Origin: Burkholderiales bacterium | GTDB taxonomy: Bacteria > Pseudomonadota > Gammaproteobacteria > Burkholderiales > SG8-39 | Length of the DNA: 7,671 nucleotides | Assembly (NCBI GenBank): GCA_017880745.1 | Contig: JADGRR010000128.1 | Location: forward strand, 1-7,671 | Direction of reading: 5' to 3' | In this document: one piece after another, positions 6,766 to 7,671 of the stretch | Layout: each line of letters begins with the position of its first letter | Position numbering within the stretch: the stretch's first letter is position 1 | Position numbers and translations under genes: made by a program | The notes under the pieces: generated by a model | What the model saw: the letters and a program-made list of their open reading frames with translations, nothing else | What the model was told of the DNA's origin: nothing | Databases searched by the model: none

Positions 6766-7363
6766 GGCCAAGATCCCCGTACTGCTCTTCGCGGATGATC
6801 CGCGGCGTGATCTCGCGCGGCTCGATGCTTACCGGCTGGTAAATGACGCGCTTTTGCTGCGGGTCATAACGCATCTCGACCTGGCCCGACAGTGGAAAGT
6901 CCTTGCGGAACGGATGGCCGACGAAACCATAGTCCGTGAGAATGCGGCGCAGGTCCGGATGGCCGGAAAACATGATGCCGAACAGATCGAAAGCCTCGCG
7001 CTCGTACCAGTTGGCGCCGGGCCAGATGCCGGTAAGCGTGTCCACCACCGGGAAACCGTCGTCCTCGGCAAACACCCGCAGCCGCACGCGCCAATTGTGC
7101 TCTAGCGATAGCAGCTGTGAGGTGGCGGCGAAGCGCGCGCCCTTCCAGACGCCGTCGCCGTAGGCCGAATAGTCAACGCCGCACAGGTCCATCAACTGGG
7201 CGAAGGCGAGGCGCGGATCGTCGTGCAGCGCCTGCGCCGCGGCGACGTAGTCGACCGCACTCACCACCACGGTGATTTCGCCCAGCGCCTGGGTGAGGCT
7301 GACAATACGGCTGCCAAGGGCGGCTTCGAGATTGTTCTTGAGTTGTTCTAGCTTACCGGCCAT
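6758..7363 (-). CDS. nuoC: NuoC, NADH-quinone oxidoreductase subunit C (30-kDa subunit homologue)
   Basis: NuoC is a 201-residue peripheral-arm subunit. It binds no cofactor and packs against NuoD, NuoG and NuoI in the connecting module. The family signature runs from WYEREAFDLFGIMF (119-132) through GHPDLRRILTDYGF (134-147) to GHPFRKDFPL (149-158). The N-terminal LMDLCGVDY (57-65) is also typical. The start is fixed because an in-frame TAA sits immediately before the ATG at 7363 and no near alternative start exists. There is no recognisable Shine-Dalgarno: the upstream sequence is the last copy of a 26-bp repeat ending CGCTCGCTAA. Translation may therefore depend on coupling to nuoB or on an unstructured leader. 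The TGA stop overlaps the start of nuoD. Confidence 0.97.
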   Translation of the reverse strand: MAGKLEQLKNNLEAALGSRIVSLTQALGEITVVVSAVDYVAAAQALHDDPRLAFAQLMDLCGVDYSAYGDGVWKGARFAATSQLLSLEHNWRVRLRVFAEDDGFPVVDTLTGIWPGANWYEREAFDLFGIMFSGHPDLRRILTDYGFVGHPFRKDFPLSGQVEMRYDPQQKRVIYQPVSIEPREITPRIIREEQYGDLGHG

Positions 7364-7441
7364 TTAGCGAGCGATCGTATATGCGGGCGTTAGCGAGCGG
7401 TTGTCCGAGCGAGAATTAGCGAGCGATGGTATTGGTGCGTT
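7364..7441. repeat. Three imperfect 26-bp tandem units spanning the nuoB end and nuoB-nuoC spacer
   Basis: On the plus strand TTAGCGAGCG starts at 7364, 7390 and 7416, exactly 26 bp apart. The units at 7364 and 7416 agree at 16 of their first 17 bases (ATAC[C/G]ATCGCTCGCTAA on the coding strand). The middle unit keeps only the 10-bp core plus some scattered matches. The unit at 7416-7441 encodes the last residues and stop of nuoB, and the other two fill the whole spacer up to the nuoC ATG. Because 26 is not a multiple of three, the three TAA codons fall in all three reading frames. The simplest reading is tandem duplication of the nuoB 3' end followed by drift. Confidence 0.75.
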
Positions 7442-7671
7442 TGATCTTGTTCTGCAACTGGATAATGCCGTAGAGCAGAGCCTCGGCTGTGGGCGGACAG
7501 CCGGGCACGTAGATGTCCACTGGCACGATGCGGTCGCAGCCGCGCACCACCGAGTAGGAATAATGATAGTAGCCGCCGCCGTTGGCGCAGGAGCCCATCG
7601 AGATCACCCAGCGCGGCTCCGCCATCTGGTCATAGACCTTGCGCAGCGCCGGCGCCATCTTGTTGCACAGC
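7416..7671 (-). CDS. nuoB: NuoB, NADH-quinone oxidoreductase subunit B (PSST homologue), 3' part
   Basis: The window holds the C-terminal 84 residues plus part of one codon, roughly half of a typical 158-residue NuoB. The 5' end runs off the right edge, and the frame stays open to base 7671. NuoB holds the 4Fe-4S cluster N2, the last iron-sulfur centre before quinone. Two of the four N2 cysteines are visible, in GSCANGGG and VPGCPPTAEALL. The adjacent Cys-Cys pair that supplies the other ligands would lie outside the window. Conserved blocks WVISMGSCA, HYSYSVVRGCD and VPVDIYVPGCPPT leave no doubt about the family. The C-terminus is RTNTIAR followed by TAA, and this tail together with the stop is the unit repeated in the spacer before nuoC. 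Confidence 0.96.
   Translation of the reverse strand, partial: LCNKMAPALRKVYDQMAEPRWVISMGSCANGGGYYHYSYSVVRGCDRIVPVDIYVPGCPPTAEALLYGIIQLQNKIKRTNTIAR

Noticed and set aside
5470..6798. A 442-codon plus-strand open frame opposite nuoD
   Set aside because: Antisense shadow of nuoD with low-complexity H/R/V/D-rich translation. It also begins inside the palindromic element.

Overview
The window is an interior slice of a complex I (proton-translocating NADH:ubiquinone oxidoreductase, NDH-1) operon. Every gene lies on the minus strand, so transcription runs from high to low coordinates: nuoB (3' half only), nuoC, nuoD, nuoE, nuoF, nuoG, nuoH, then the first codons of nuoI at the left edge. This is the standard bacterial nuoA-N order. 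nuoA and the operon promoter should lie beyond base 7671, and nuoI-N beyond base 1.

The organism looks like a betaproteobacterium. GC content is high, nuoC and nuoD are separate genes (they are fused in Escherichia coli), NuoG lacks the N7 cluster ligands, and the proteins read like betaproteobacterial versions (for example NuoD starting MADIRNYTMNFGPQHP). A genus cannot be named from this evidence.

Layout, in transcription order. The nuoB 3' end (7671-7416) is followed by a 52-bp spacer built from imperfect 26-bp tandem copies of the nuoB stop region. nuoC (7363-6758) and nuoD (6765-5512) overlap by 8 bp. A 159-bp spacer follows, holding two strong inverted-repeat structures. nuoE (5352-4879), nuoF (4879-3551), nuoG (3543-1213) and nuoH (1216-119) are packed with overlaps or a 7-bp gap. 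A 113-bp GC-rich spacer then leads to a strong Shine-Dalgarno and the nuoI start.

How the genes work together: NuoE, F and G form the NADH-oxidising module (FMN, 2Fe-2S clusters N1a and N1b, 4Fe-4S clusters N3, N4 and N5). NuoB, C, D and I form the connecting module, which carries electrons through N6a, N6b and N2 to the quinone pocket made by NuoB, NuoD and NuoH. NuoH couples that pocket to the membrane proton pumps. All cofactor ligands expected in the visible parts are present, so the complex looks functional.

I see no undescribed multi-gene system here. What merits a second look is small: the three-frame-stop tandem repeat between nuoB and nuoC, the two palindromic structures at the nuoD/nuoE boundary, and a few changes in normally invariant motifs of NuoH, NuoD and NuoF.
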